Notes: generated by a model not told the origin, from the letters alone. A stretch of 64,000 nucleotides of DNA from Flavobacteriaceae bacterium (GCA_014238425.1 JABABD010000018.1:79244-143243), one strand, 5' to 3'. Positions 1 through 9,478 are shown, numbered from the stretch's first letter. Made by a program: numbers and translations.

Positions 1-528
1 GATGTGACTGGTGTAGATCTATCAGAGAACAGTATCGCACATGCAAAGAGATTTGAAAATAATACCTTACATTTTAAAGTGCATGATATGTGTAAAGCAT
101 ACCCTAAACAATTTGATGCCGTTTTTAATTTGTTTACCAGTTTTGGCTATTTTGAAAATGAAGAAGATAATTTATTAACTATTAAAGCTATTAAAGCTGA
201 ATTGAACGAATTTGGTTTTGGCGTTATAGATTTTATGAATGCAGATTATGTCATTGCCAATTTAGTACCTGAAGACAGTAAAACAATTGAAGGAATTACT
301 TTTAATCAGAAGCGTTATATAAAAGATAATTTTATTGTTAAGGATATACAATTTACATATGATGACGAAGAATATACATTTACAGAAAAAGTAAAAGCTT
401 TGACTTTAGAGAATTTTCAATCCTTTTTTGAGCAAGCAAATGTGACGCTTTTAGATATATTTGGAGATTATAAACTAAGCAAGTTCGACAAAGAATCTTC
501 AGAACGATTGATAATGATTTTCAAATAA
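1..528 (+). CDS. Class I SAM-dependent methyltransferase (5' truncated)
   Basis: The frame is open from base 1, so the gene begins outside the window and 175 residues of its C-terminal part remain. The first visible residues, DVTGVDLSENSIAHAK, match the second strand and acidic loop of the Rossmann SAM-binding core (the Asp that contacts the adenosine ribose), followed by a region like motif II-III (FDAVFNLFTSFGYFE). The second half (YIKDNFIVKDIQF..., DDEEYTFTEKVKALTLE) resembles the small-molecule methyltransferases in which substrate strands follow the core. The missing part should hold motif I (GxGxG). The substrate cannot be told. The stop overlaps the next start by one base (TAATG), so it is probably co-transcribed with the ZIP transporter gene. 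Confidence 0.85.
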   Translation, partial: DVTGVDLSENSIAHAKRFENNTLHFKVHDMCKAYPKQFDAVFNLFTSFGYFENEEDNLLTIKAIKAELNEFGFGVIDFMNADYVIANLVPEDSKTIEGITFNQKRYIKDNFIVKDIQFTYDDEEYTFTEKVKALTLENFQSFFEQANVTLLDIFGDYKLSKFDKESSERLIMIFK

Positions 529-1199
529 TGTTATATTATCTAGCACCAATACTTACGGTTATTATCGGAGCCATTTTTGTCTTCGTCTTTAAGCCATCGC
601 AAAAGAAAAACTTAAAGTTATTATTAGCATTTAGTGGTGCTTTCCTCCTATCTGTCACCGTTTTTAATCTATTGCCTGAGGTTTTTGAAACGCCAGGAAA
701 GGATATCGGTTTGTTTATTATGGCTGGTATACTTTTACAGATCTGCTTAGAATTCTTTTCAAAAGGTGCTGAGCACGGTCATGTTCATCTTAATAAAAGT
801 AGTAGTCAATTTCCTTGGTTATTGTTCTTAAGTTTAAGTGTTCATGCTATTTTAGAAGGGTTTCCAGTGCATGGTAATGAAAGTTTATTGTATGGTATTA
901 TTATCCATAAAATACCCATCGCTATTATACTCACGTCCTTTTTTATAGAATCAGAATTATCAAAAAGCAAGATAGTATCCTTCTTGATTCTTTTTGCGTT
1001 AATGACTCCTTTAGGTAGTTATCTATCAGAAACCGCTCCTTTTTTGAATCAATATTATACGGAAATATCAGCAGTGGTCATTGGTATTTTCTTGCATATT
1101 TCCACCACCATATTGTTTGAAAGTAATGAAGGCCATACCTTTAATTTCAGAAAATTACTAGTAATCGTTGGAGCAATTACGGTTGCATATTTTATTTAA
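528..1199 (+). CDS. ZIP family divalent metal transporter
   Basis: A 223-residue inner-membrane protein with about seven to eight hydrophobic segments. Two ZIP signature helices are visible: HAILEG at residues 106-111 and HKIP at 127-130, whose His and Glu residues form the binuclear metal site in characterised ZIPs. A short His-rich cytoplasmic loop (HGHVH, residues 83-87) lies between TM3 and TM4, as in zinc or iron importers of the family. The start overlaps the stop of the preceding methyltransferase gene (TAATG). The metal preference (Zn, Fe or Mn) cannot be read from sequence. Confidence 0.85.
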   Translation: MLYYLAPILTVIIGAIFVFVFKPSQKKNLKLLLAFSGAFLLSVTVFNLLPEVFETPGKDIGLFIMAGILLQICLEFFSKGAEHGHVHLNKSSSQFPWLLFLSLSVHAILEGFPVHGNESLLYGIIIHKIPIAIILTSFFIESELSKSKIVSFLILFALMTPLGSYLSETAPFLNQYYTEISAVVIGIFLHISTTILFESNEGHTFNFRKLLVIVGAITVAYFI

Positions 1200-1205
1200 C
1201 TTAGC

Positions 1206-1286
1206 GTCAATTGGAGCGTGCAGCGTATGGAGAACAAGCGAGACTTCTCGATACAATTTCGTTATCTCAAAATCAGTCTGAGTGAC
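1206..1286. repeat. Degenerate inverted pair of GTCA-headed interspersed repeats
   Basis: The left unit (1206-1235, plus strand) starts GTCAATTGGAG and ends GTATGGAGAAC. The right unit (1244-1286, minus strand) starts GTCACTCAGACTG and ends GTATCGAGAAG. Both correspond to the better preserved units at 39222-39261, 39267-39331 and 39352-39396 (GTCAGTTCGAGTG...GTATCGAGAAC). They lie head-out in an intergenic gap between the ZIP gene and the DUF4268 gene. Substitutions in both arms indicate an old copy. Confidence 0.6.
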
Positions 1287-1302
1287 AAACTAACAATCAA
1301 TA

Positions 1303-1731
1303 ATGTTCAGTAAAGAGGAATCAAAACGTTTACGAGAAGAGTTTTGGACAGCTTTTGGCAAGTCTTTTCCTAGAAAGTGGTTACTCTATAATACTAAACT
1401 TAAAGGTCTCAGTTTTAAGTTTCATTTTGATACCAAATCTGCTCTAATAGCTCTGGATTTAGAAAATGACTTAGAAAACAGAATTGCTTACTGGGAAAAA
1501 TTGCAATCGCTAAAATCTATATTACTAAACGATTACTTACCTAATGCTATATTCGAAGAAGCTTACTTATTAGAAAACGAAAAAGAAATTTCGAGAATTT
1601 ACGTACCTCTGGAAGGCGAGGTATCTATCCACAACAAAAACACATGGCGTGAGGTCATGGAATTCTTTAATGAACATATGGCCCATTTTGAAGCGTTTTT
1701 TGAGGGTTATAAAGACGTTATAGAAATATAA
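1303..1731 (+). CDS. DUF4268 domain-containing protein
   Basis: A 142-residue soluble protein with no signal peptide or membrane segment. The pattern FWTAFGKSFPRKWLLYNTKLKGLSFKF near the N-terminus, the middle KFHFD...ALIALDLEN segment and the Trp-rich end (NTWREVMEFFNEHMAHFEAFF) match the DUF4268 family of Bacteroidota. In other contexts this fold is fused to restriction-like or virulence-associated proteins, but here it stands alone at the usual length of the short form. Function unknown. It follows a degraded interspersed repeat and precedes two other small genes on the same strand. Confidence 0.7.
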   Translation: MFSKEESKRLREEFWTAFGKSFPRKWLLYNTKLKGLSFKFHFDTKSALIALDLENDLENRIAYWEKLQSLKSILLNDYLPNAIFEEAYLLENEKEISRIYVPLEGEVSIHNKNTWREVMEFFNEHMAHFEAFFEGYKDVIEI

Positions 1732-1763
1732 AAAATAGTTACATTAGTTGAAATTAACAGAGA

Positions 1764-2321
1764 ATGATAAAAACGGAGTTCAAAAGAATAGCAGCTAACG
1801 AAAATGGAGAATTCTTCTATAAAGATGAAGATATTGCCGTTGGAGACGGCACAAGAAGTCCAAATGTAGAATTCGTCATCAAGTTTGACTATAAGGAAAT
1901 TCCAATAACAATTTACAATACCACTGGCACTCAATATTTAGGAAAAATATACTGTGATTTACCACTACAAACTCAATCAGCAGATTTTAAGCTCCACACC
2001 CGAAGTCATTTAGGTAATCTTTTTTATCGTAGTAAAAGTCGGTATATCATAAAATGCAAAAGCAATAATCTTAATCATTTTTTAAGAACTAATACAGCTA
2101 TAAAAAAACTAAGCACAATATCTAACGAGACAAATTTCGATCCATATATAGCTGGAAAAAACTCCAATAGAATTTACAAACTTACTTGTAGTTATTATCT
2201 TGGTTTTGATGACTGGACACAAGTATTAGAACCTTTGATTGAATTTTATAAAGCTTTGATTGATGAACTATTTCAGCATAACACTCATATTGCTAACAAT
2301 GCATATAGATCTTTGGACTAA
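1764..2321 (+). CDS. Hypothetical protein
   Basis: A 185-residue protein that I do not assign to a family. It is soluble, without a signal peptide, rich in beta-prone stretches at the start (PITIYNTTGTQYLGKIYCDLPL) and helical near the end (WTQVLEPLIEFYKALIDELF). It lies 32 bp after the DUF4268 gene and 11 bp before a DinB-family gene in the same direction, so it may share their transcript. The coding call rests on length, spacing and the absence of a better frame on either strand. Confidence 0.55.
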   Translation: MIKTEFKRIAANENGEFFYKDEDIAVGDGTRSPNVEFVIKFDYKEIPITIYNTTGTQYLGKIYCDLPLQTQSADFKLHTRSHLGNLFYRSKSRYIIKCKSNNLNHFLRTNTAIKKLSTISNETNFDPYIAGKNSNRIYKLTCSYYLGFDDWTQVLEPLIEFYKALIDELFQHNTHIANNAYRSLD

Positions 2322-2332
2322 AACTTACGATT

Positions 2333-2800
2333 ATGGAACTCACTAAGCACATAGCCAAACACTTTCGCGAGATTCATTTTGGTGTCAATTGGACCTGGTC
2401 CAATCTTAAAGACACTTTATCTGATGTGACCTGGCTGCAAGCCACAACTAAAATAGAGGGCTTCAATACCATAGCCGCACTCACCTACCACATTAATTAT
2501 TATATCGATGCCGTAATACCCGTATTAAAAGGTGGCGAACTGCATGCCAGTGACAAGTATGCCTTTGATGTACCGCCAATCAATTCTCAAGAAGAATGGC
2601 AAGCTATATTGGATAAGATGTGGAGTGATGCCGAAATATTCGCGAATTTGGTTGAGCAATTTCCTGAAGACAAACTCTATGACACTTTTTTCGAGGAAAA
2701 ATATGGCAACTATTACCGGAATTTTCACGGCATTATTGAGCATAGTCATTATCATTTGGGACAAATCGTGATTATCAAGAAAATGATTCTACAACGCTAG
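2333..2800 (+). CDS. DinB-family four-helix-bundle protein
   Basis: A 155-residue protein of the DinB/YfiT-like superfamily, small four-helix bundles that bind a divalent metal through three histidines and include thiol-dependent transferases. The probable ligands are H53 (LTYHINYY) and the C-terminal pair in HSHYHLGQ (H137 and H141). The N-terminal segment FGVNWTWSNLKDTLSD...EGFNTIAALTYHINYY is typical of Bacteroidota members. No substrate can be inferred. A second DinB-like gene occurs at 19420-19863, on the other strand. Confidence 0.75.
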   Translation: MELTKHIAKHFREIHFGVNWTWSNLKDTLSDVTWLQATTKIEGFNTIAALTYHINYYIDAVIPVLKGGELHASDKYAFDVPPINSQEEWQAILDKMWSDAEIFANLVEQFPEDKLYDTFFEEKYGNYYRNFHGIIEHSHYHLGQIVIIKKMILQR

Positions 2801-2813
2801 CAACGCACAAATC

Positions 2814-3455
2814 ATGAAAAAAATAATTACTAGCATATTGATTTTTATTTCGATTTTGTTGATAATTTTCGCATTTGGTGAATCGATTGGGAGAATTGGA
2901 GATTTACATTTAGCAAAAGTACGTCCTGATGTTTTCGAATCGGGATCACATGACTTACACTATGTCAAAAATCCTTTGACGATGTACTTTCATGTAATTT
3001 TAGGAATGGTTTTTTTAATTACTGGGAGCTATCAACTAATTCCATACTTTAGGAAAAAGAGTATTGTTATTCATCGCATTATTGGTAAAGTCTTTTTGTC
3101 TACAAGTTTCATTCTATCTCTTTCAGGAATATATCTTGGCTTGTTTTTACCATTCGGTGATACAATTGAAACTTTCACGAACCTAGTCTTTGGACTATTC
3201 ATTCTTTACTCGACCATTATGGCATATTCTACTATCAAAAAGAAAAAGGTCATAGAACATAGTTACTGGGTAAGGAGAATATTTTTTATATCCTTATCTA
3301 TTGCTACCATTAGATTTGTAATGATTTCTTTTATGGTTTTCTCAGAAAAAAGCCTACAAGAATCTATGGGTATTTCCTTTTTAATAGGTTTCCTATTACA
3401 TTTTATTATAATTGAAATGTGGATTCGTACAGATAAGCAAAAAAGAAGTCTATAA
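2814..3455 (+). CDS. DUF2306-like integral membrane protein
   Basis: A 213-residue inner-membrane protein with five to six hydrophobic helices. The pattern HVILGMVFLITGSYQLIP followed by IVIHRIIGKVFL resembles DUF2306 proteins, in which His residues lie at helix ends and suggest haem or quinone chemistry, though this is not shown. A short N-terminal anchor (residues 5-22) precedes a soluble stretch containing ESGSHDLHYVK. The stop codon abuts the stop of the convergent TrhA-like gene with no gap. Confidence 0.6.
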   Translation: MKKIITSILIFISILLIIFAFGESIGRIGDLHLAKVRPDVFESGSHDLHYVKNPLTMYFHVILGMVFLITGSYQLIPYFRKKSIVIHRIIGKVFLSTSFILSLSGIYLGLFLPFGDTIETFTNLVFGLFILYSTIMAYSTIKKKKVIEHSYWVRRIFFISLSIATIRFVMISFMVFSEKSLQESMGISFLIGFLLHFIIIEMWIRTDKQKRSL

Positions 3456-4082
3456 CTAAATCACATACCCATACACCATAAAGAAATGGCAAATGGCACC
3501 AGCAAGTACAAATAAATGCCAGATAACATGATTGTATGGAATCTTCTCAAATGCGTAAAAAATAATGCCTATAGTATAAGCTGCGCCTCCAGCTGCCAAC
3601 CAACAAATACCTTCAGGCGCCATAAGGTCATTAAGTGTTGAAAAATCAAACACAATAAGCCAACCCATAACTAAATACAATAATGTCGAGAAAATTTCGA
3701 ATCTCCCAGTAAAGAAAAGTTTAAGTACAACTCCGAAGGCTGCAATTCCCCATACCGTCCAAAATAAGGGCCAACCTAAACTATCTTTTAACAATATGAG
3801 AAGAACAGGTGTGTAAGTGCCAGCAATGAGTATATAAATGCTAACATGATCTATAATTCTAAAAGTATGGCGATGCTTTTCATTAAGAATACTATGATAC
3901 AAGGTAGATGCCGTAAAAAGGACAATAATCGATATCCCATAAACAATTACACTGAAAAGGCTATAATTTGTTTTAGACGTTTCAAAAAGAATGAGTAACA
4001 CTAATCCAACAATACCAAGAGCTGCACCAATGCCATGGGTTAATGCATTCCATAATTCTTCCTGTTTGGTTTGAATGCGCAT
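3456..4082 (-). CDS. trhA: TrhA / hemolysin III family membrane protein (PAQR superfamily)
   Basis: A 208-residue seven-helix membrane protein. Signature elements of the hemolysin III/PAQR family are present: NALTHGIGA (H16), the STLYHS segment with its metal-site His, DHVSIYILIAGTYTP after it, and the C-terminal HVIWHLFVLAGAICHF with two further conserved His residues. PAQR proteins coordinate Zn with such Ser/His/Asp sets. Bacterial members are linked to membrane energetics and fluidity rather than true haemolysis. Its start codon directly abuts the stop of the upstream DUF4294 gene (4083), so the two form a transcription unit. Confidence 0.88.
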   Translation of the reverse strand: MRIQTKQEELWNALTHGIGAALGIVGLVLLILFETSKTNYSLFSVIVYGISIIVLFTASTLYHSILNEKHRHTFRIIDHVSIYILIAGTYTPVLLILLKDSLGWPLFWTVWGIAAFGVVLKLFFTGRFEIFSTLLYLVMGWLIVFDFSTLNDLMAPEGICWLAAGGAAYTIGIIFYAFEKIPYNHVIWHLFVLAGAICHFFMVYGYVI

Positions 4083-4772
4083 TTAAAGATCTTTGGGGTC
4101 TTTCTTATTCCATTTCGACACCACATCAAAATAGTCGAAGTCCAATGGTGATTTTTGTTTTACCAATCGCCCACTTTGAAAATTACGTTGTAATACATCT
4201 TCTATCAAATAATCTTCCTTCTCGTTCATAGGATCAAATTCTCGTTTTAAAGAAATATCAAACAGCTTAGCCGTATTATTAAACCAAAAAGCACGCCATC
4301 CGTTTCTTAGCTCTTTTATAAGTTCGAAAGTTGTTCTTCCCGTTTGTCTATGTATCAACTTCACCAATATTTGTCCCTCTGTTCGGGTTAATTTTTTCAA
4401 TTCTGCCGAAAACTCATCTTCAATATATTTCTGGATTATTTTGGCATAGCGTCTCTTGTCTCGTTTTCGTTCTAAAGATGCTAATCGTTTAGTTAGTGAA
4501 TCTAAGCGTTCTGCCGCCAACTTCGCATAAGGATATACCTTAATGGTCTTTCTTCTAAGTATCAAATATCGTTTACGATCTTCTTTGCTATCAAACTTTA
4601 AACGCTTCAAAAGCATAACCTCATCCAAGTCGATAGCAGTTCTAGGAATTGTATCTCCTTTCACTAAAATATAATCATACTCGTATTGCGTAGTATCCTG
4701 TTCGACTTCAGTTTTTTGAGCAAACAACAGCACAGGTAGGAATAGTAATATGTAGATTATATGTTTCATCAT
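4083..4772 (-). CDS. DUF4294 family exported protein
   Basis: From the chosen start, MMKHIIYILLFLPVLLFAQ is a clean Sec signal peptide. The frame is open for 15 codons further upstream, but that extension would bury the signal. The mature part contains YDYILVKGDTIPRTAIDLDEV and the long basic helical region (RKTIKVYPYAKLAAERLDSL, EDEFSAELKKLTRTEGQIL, LIHRQTGRTTFELIKELR) that define DUF4294, a Bacteroidota-specific family of unknown function. It is likely periplasmic. It is immediately followed by trhA on the same strand. Confidence 0.8.
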   Translation of the reverse strand: MMKHIIYILLFLPVLLFAQKTEVEQDTTQYEYDYILVKGDTIPRTAIDLDEVMLLKRLKFDSKEDRKRYLILRRKTIKVYPYAKLAAERLDSLTKRLASLERKRDKRRYAKIIQKYIEDEFSAELKKLTRTEGQILVKLIHRQTGRTTFELIKELRNGWRAFWFNNTAKLFDISLKREFDPMNEKEDYLIEDVLQRNFQSGRLVKQKSPLDFDYFDVVSKWNKKDPKDL

Positions 4773-4862
4773 TTTAGGCGAGTACCAAAACCATTCCAAA
4801 ATTAAGAATTTACTCATGGATAACTGTAAATTCTATATTAATATTATACTTAAATAAAAAAT

Positions 4863-4893
4863 AAAACCCATAAGCAGTATACTTATGGGTTTT
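4863..4893 (-). terminator. Rho-independent terminator of the permease/M1 gene
   Basis: A perfect 12-bp stem (AAAACCCATAAG at 4863-4874, CTTATGGGTTTT at 4882-4893) with a 7-nt loop, flanked by A-rich sequence upstream and T-rich sequence downstream, so it could act in both directions. It lies 20 bp beyond the stop of the large permease/aminopeptidase gene and upstream of the DUF4294 gene on the same strand, separating the two units. Confidence 0.85.
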
Positions 4894-4912
4894 TATTTTC
4901 TCAGCGAAATTG

Positions 4913-7900
4913 CTAGAATCGTCTTCTATTATCGTTAGAGTTAACATCTATCAATTTATTATATGGATCAACTCCTACCTCAGTTGGCTTTTGGTCAACA
5001 ATAATAGTCAGTTTATTATTGATGGCAGTAACCTTATGCTTCTTGAGATACAGTTCTACTTCCTTGACTTTACCGTCTACTTCATTTTCGGCGAATATTC
5101 CAATATCAACATAATCCGCAAGAATTACCGAGAGTTCTGGTTTCTTCATTTTTTCTGTCTTATAAGATAACGTGTCGCCTGTTTTTTCTCCATAGAAGCG
5201 TTTTCCTTTTTCATCATTGCGATATTTGCTAACATTAAATTCGATATCGACTTGATATTTACCATTGTCTAATTCAGTAGAAGACACATCAACTATCCTG
5301 TTCTTATATAAGGTGATCGTTTCAAACATATCTTTAATGACATATTGTAGTGAATCTGGAGTAACTTCTTTTATATGGTTCACCATATCGATAGATGTAG
5401 TATACGGTGCCTCTTGAAATTTTACTTTTTCTATATACGTACTCAAAGCGTTATTTAAAGTTTTCTCGCCGATATAGTCACTTAACGCATAAAATACCAG
5501 GGAGCCTTTTTGATAGCGTATATACCCTTGTCCGTCATTATACATCAACGGTTTTTCACGTTTCCGCTCAAAGGTTCTTCGTGTTAGATAATCATCTAAA
5601 GCCTTTTTTAAGAATTTACGCATTTCTGTCTTTCCTTGCTGATGTTCTAAGACTTTTAGTGACACATATTCAGAAAGGCTTTCAGAGAGCATCGTGGCTC
5701 CTAAGACATCTGCCCCAATAACCTGATGCGCCCACCATTGATGTGCTACTTCATGAACTGTGATTGCAAACGGATAGTCAACACCTCCATCATCAGTATC
5801 ATCTACGTCTGCAATAAAACCTGCATCACCAGCATAAGGAATGGTATTTGGAAACGATTGCGCAAAACTTCCACTTGGGAATTCAACAATTCGAAGTTGT
5901 TTATGCTGATATGGACTAAAATTCTTAGAATTATAGTCTAAAGACGCTTTCATGCCCTTCATCATACGATCCAAATTATAATCATGCCATTCATGGTGGT
6001 AGATTTCTAAGTTTACATCGTTCCATGTGTCTTTTTTAACCTTGTATCTCGCTGAATTATAGGCGAAGAAGTTCAATATCTTACTGTCCATTTTATAATG
6101 AAAGTAACGTCGCCCGTCTTCTACCCATTCCTTTTGAAGATATCCAGGTGCAATGGCTATCTGATCTTCAGAGGTACTTACAGTCGTCTCAAAATCGATC
6201 CAATCAGAATCACTGCGAATATAGGTATTTGCTAAAGCGAGCGTATCTGATGGATGTGGCTTGAGCTCGTTAGGTGGTAAGTCATATTTCTCACGCGTCT
6301 TATTATCTCTTAATTCGCCACTATCATTATAACCTAATGATGGGAAAATAGAGAAATTATTGATGAATGTACCATTCTCTTGAACTGGTGAATTTGTTCG
6401 TAGTGCCGTGTTAGGTTTGTTCTTTACTGTAAAACTCAACCCAAGCGTATCTCCAGGCAACAGCGGTTTTTTCAATCGATAGATATCGAAATTATACAAT
6501 GTATCCTCTGACACCAAACTGTTTTCTCTATTAAACGTAAAGGTACTTGGATAGCTATTATGATCTAAGAAAATACTGTCTATGGCTTGATTGGTCTTAT
6601 TGATCATTACATAGGAACCACTAGCATTAAAGTCTCTAGATTTCGGAAATATGTTCATGTCTGCTTTCACAGAAACGATTCTAGGTTGTGCAGTACCCTC
6701 GTACTTCTTATATGTTTTTTCCCAAGCTACAGTTTGAAGCTCACGCTCTTTAGAAGAGGTTCGCGTATTCTCTATATTATTCTCATGATATATTCTAAAG
6801 CCCATACCTAAAAAACCAATGAAAAATAATGAGAACGCAATAATGGTTATTCCTTTAAAACGAGATTTCGCAATGGACAAACGTTCTTTAAACGAATGCG
6901 GCAAGCCTCTCACCCAAAACAAGATCGTTAAGACCAAAAGTGTTAAACCGCATAAAAACCAATAGCCTCTGTACAACATAAATCGGGATAAAGGACCATA
7001 ATTAGTCATGTCGGTATAATTAAAACCACCACCTTGATTGTACTTATAGATGGCCTGCTCGATACCAGCGAGACTCAAAAATGGCATCCCTATAACAATG
7101 ACCAAAAGAATGAACAATCCTAGGTATGGATTTCCAACCAACGTTTGCACGAACATGGCTAAAAATGCCCAAATAATAAATACGATGAAATTCAATACAT
7201 AGAGTTCGAACATATAATGCCAAATCTCAAAATTATCAAACCCTTGTGATATCTGATACACCAGACCTGAGACCATTATCACAGATAATAGTATTAATTG
7301 CATTTTCAATAAGGCTAAGAATTTAGATCCAAAAAGTGTCCAATTTGGTACTGGAGACGCATCGACTAAATGATTGACTCTTGCAATCTTACCGCGATGT
7401 ACTAACATACCAGAATATAAGAATGTACAAATGATTATGGATAAAGAAAATACACCACCTTTTGCTAACATCTTCCAAGTCATAGGTAACGTCTTTGTTC
7501 CAAAAATATTTCCAACTTCCGAAATCTGAACTATTATCAAAATCAATCCAACCAACACAACACATATAAATGGCCAACTCTTAATGATATACTTCAAATC
7601 TATGTTAGACAATTTCCAAGTCGTTTTTAAATTCTGAATGAAAGAGTAGTCTAATTGTACTTTAGGTAAATTAATGCGTGTTATACCACCAAAGTTACTT
7701 TTGGTAGAGCGTTCTCCTTTTCGTTTTCTAAACGAGAATGAAATGGCATTTTGACTAAAACTAAAGACTTTATATACAAATCCAAAGATCAATGATGCGA
7801 CACCTAACCATATCAACCGATTATATAGTATGACACCCTTAATCGGTAATTGTTGCTCATTTTTTTCCGCAACCGTCCAATACCGCGTGTAATAATCAGA

Positions 7901-8557
7901 AGAAGAAAAGCCAAAGGGGTCAATAAGAGCTCCCATAAAACGATTATCTGGATCGGATATGAGTCCGTCCAAAAGATCGCGCCCAAAAATAATGACGATT
8001 GCGGCTATAAACCCAGCAGCAATATTACGCGTAAAAGTAACTATAGCAAAGATGATGGCTCCAAATAAAACAATATTAGGCAAGGTATATACGCCAAAAG
8101 CTGTGGCATAAGATTGAAAATTAAACCCTGTAACTATATCTGGATTTGTACCTGGTAATCTAAAACCTAAAAACATTCCCAAAGCAATGCCCAAAACAAC
8201 CAATGATACTATAAACACACCACTAAAAAACTTCGCGAACAGGTAATTGGCCTTAGAGAATGGATATGAGTATAGGATTGTATGCATTTCACTCTTATAA
8301 TCTCTGTAGATGGAGACACCTATTATAGACGGAAACAAGAATATAATCAAAGTTGCTAGCCCATTAATGGTGCTCATGACACCTATTGGTGAGTTAACGA
8401 TATTCGCTGAGCCAGTAGTTACCGTAACCGAATCAAAAATACCTGCAGCACCTGCGGCTATAAGCATAGACAATCCAAAGAAGATGGCCATATATATGTA
8501 AAATGCAGGTCTCTTGAACCAGTACTTTATTTCGTTAAAGAATATTGCTGAAAACAT
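4913..8557 (-). CDS. ABC-2 type permease fused to M1-like aminopeptidase
   Basis: A 1214-residue protein. Residues 1 to about 600 form an ABC-2 permease with a dozen or more hydrophobic helices in two blocks (EIKYWFKRPAFYIYMAIFF at the start, second block after SNIDLKYIIKSWPFICVVL). After the last helix (IIAFSLFFIGFLGMGFRIY) comes a large extracytoplasmic part with an M1-like peptidase: HEVAHQ at 935-940 gives the HExxH zinc site and E959 (MLSES) is the probable third ligand. The canonical GxMEN substrate loop is absent; the segment before the zinc helix reads SFPNTIPYAG. This fusion is recurrent in Bacteroidota. The ATPase gene lies 33 bp upstream on the same strand. The likely role is membrane export or remodelling coupled to periplasmic peptide cleavage; the substrate is unknown. 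Confidence 0.88.
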   Translation of the reverse strand: MFSAIFFNEIKYWFKRPAFYIYMAIFFGLSMLIAAGAAGIFDSVTVTTGSANIVNSPIGVMSTINGLATLIIFLFPSIIGVSIYRDYKSEMHTILYSYPFSKANYLFAKFFSGVFIVSLVVLGIALGMFLGFRLPGTNPDIVTGFNFQSYATAFGVYTLPNIVLFGAIIFAIVTFTRNIAAGFIAAIVIIFGRDLLDGLISDPDNRFMGALIDPFGFSSSDYYTRYWTVAEKNEQQLPIKGVILYNRLIWLGVASLIFGFVYKVFSFSQNAISFSFRKRKGERSTKSNFGGITRINLPKVQLDYSFIQNLKTTWKLSNIDLKYIIKSWPFICVVLVGLILIIVQISEVGNIFGTKTLPMTWKMLAKGGVFSLSIIICTFLYSGMLVHRGKIARVNHLVDASPVPNWTLFGSKFLALLKMQLILLSVIMVSGLVYQISQGFDNFEIWHYMFELYVLNFIVFIIWAFLAMFVQTLVGNPYLGLFILLVIVIGMPFLSLAGIEQAIYKYNQGGGFNYTDMTNYGPLSRFMLYRGYWFLCGLTLLVLTILFWVRGLPHSFKERLSIAKSRFKGITIIAFSLFFIGFLGMGFRIYHENNIENTRTSSKERELQTVAWEKTYKKYEGTAQPRIVSVKADMNIFPKSRDFNASGSYVMINKTNQAIDSIFLDHNSYPSTFTFNRENSLVSEDTLYNFDIYRLKKPLLPGDTLGLSFTVKNKPNTALRTNSPVQENGTFINNFSIFPSLGYNDSGELRDNKTREKYDLPPNELKPHPSDTLALANTYIRSDSDWIDFETTVSTSEDQIAIAPGYLQKEWVEDGRRYFHYKMDSKILNFFAYNSARYKVKKDTWNDVNLEIYHHEWHDYNLDRMMKGMKASLDYNSKNFSPYQHKQLRIVEFPSGSFAQSFPNTIPYAGDAGFIADVDDTDDGGVDYPFAITVHEVAHQWWAHQVIGADVLGATMLSESLSEYVSLKVLEHQQGKTEMRKFLKKALDDYLTRRTFERKREKPLMYNDGQGYIRYQKGSLVFYALSDYIGEKTLNNALSTYIEKVKFQEAPYTTSIDMVNHIKEVTPDSLQYVIKDMFETITLYKNRIVDVSSTELDNGKYQVDIEFNVSKYRNDEKGKRFYGEKTGDTLSYKTEKMKKPELSVILADYVDIGIFAENEVDGKVKEVELYLKKHKVTAINNKLTIIVDQKPTEVGVDPYNKLIDVNSNDNRRRF

Positions 8558-8590
8558 GTGTTTGATTTTAAGTAAATAAAAAACTAAGGG

Positions 8591-9478
8591 TTAGGCAAGT
8601 ACAGGCTCATCCTGTTTCAATGCAATGAAGTAGACATCATCCAATTGCGGTGTCGCCTCTTTAAAATCGGCTGCTGGTCGTTCTGCAGCATGAACACGAA
8701 TATTCAAGGTATTGTCTTGGTTGTAATTTGAAGACAGTATATTATAACTTGCTTCCATACCTTCTAACTCTTCTCTCTCAATAATTTTGGTCCATATCTG
8801 GCCTTTAATTTCGGCTGTAGCTTCCATCGGTGTGGTATGTTTAAGTATACGCCCACCATCTAAAATGGCCATTTCATTACAAAGCTCCTTGACATCATCA
8901 ACGATATGCGTCGAGAAAATAACAGTACTATTGGTTCCTACTTCTCTCAATACATTCAAAAAGCGATGACGTTCGGCAGGATCTAAGCCGGCAGTAGGTT
9001 CATCGACTATAATAAGTTTTGGGTTGTTAAGCAAAAGCTGAGCGATACCGAAACGTTGTTTCATTCCGCCAGAATAACCAGCCACATTCTTTTTTCTAAC
9101 ATCATAGAGATTTGTAATCTCCAAAACCTCCTTTACCAATGCTTGTCTGTCGGATTTAGATTTCACCCCTTTTAGAGTGGCAAAGTAATCTAGTAGTGCC
9201 TCAGCAGACATTTTAGGATACACGCCAAACGATTGTGGCAGATATCCTAAAACTTTACGTAGCGACATCTTATCTTTTAATACATCAATATCACCAAAGC
9301 TTATGGATCCGGAATCTGGACTCTGTAACGTAGCGATGGTTCGCATTAAGGATGATTTTCCAGCACCATTAGGTCCTAGAAGACCAAACATGCCCGTCCC
9401 TATTTCCAGATTAACACTGTCTATGGCTTTTACACCATTCTTGTACGTTTTAGTAAGATCTTTGATGATTAGTTTCAT
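8591..9478 (-). CDS. ABC transporter ATP-binding protein (partner of the permease/M1 fusion)
   Basis: A 295-residue ABC ATPase with all motifs: Walker A GPNGAGKS (35-42), Q-loop near Q82, signature YSGGMKQR (135-142), Walker B LIIVDEP (155-161), and H-loop H191 (STHIVDD). The C-terminal 70 residues form an extra domain typical of ABC-2 exporter ATPases. It lies directly upstream of the permease/M1-peptidase gene and very probably supplies its nucleotide-binding subunit. The 136-bp gap upstream is shared with a divergent M42 peptidase gene and should hold both promoters. Confidence 0.92.
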   Translation of the reverse strand: MKLIIKDLTKTYKNGVKAIDSVNLEIGTGMFGLLGPNGAGKSSLMRTIATLQSPDSGSISFGDIDVLKDKMSLRKVLGYLPQSFGVYPKMSAEALLDYFATLKGVKSKSDRQALVKEVLEITNLYDVRKKNVAGYSGGMKQRFGIAQLLLNNPKLIIVDEPTAGLDPAERHRFLNVLREVGTNSTVIFSTHIVDDVKELCNEMAILDGGRILKHTTPMEATAEIKGQIWTKIIEREELEGMEASYNILSSNYNQDNTLNIRVHAAERPAADFKEATPQLDDVYFIALKQDEPVLA

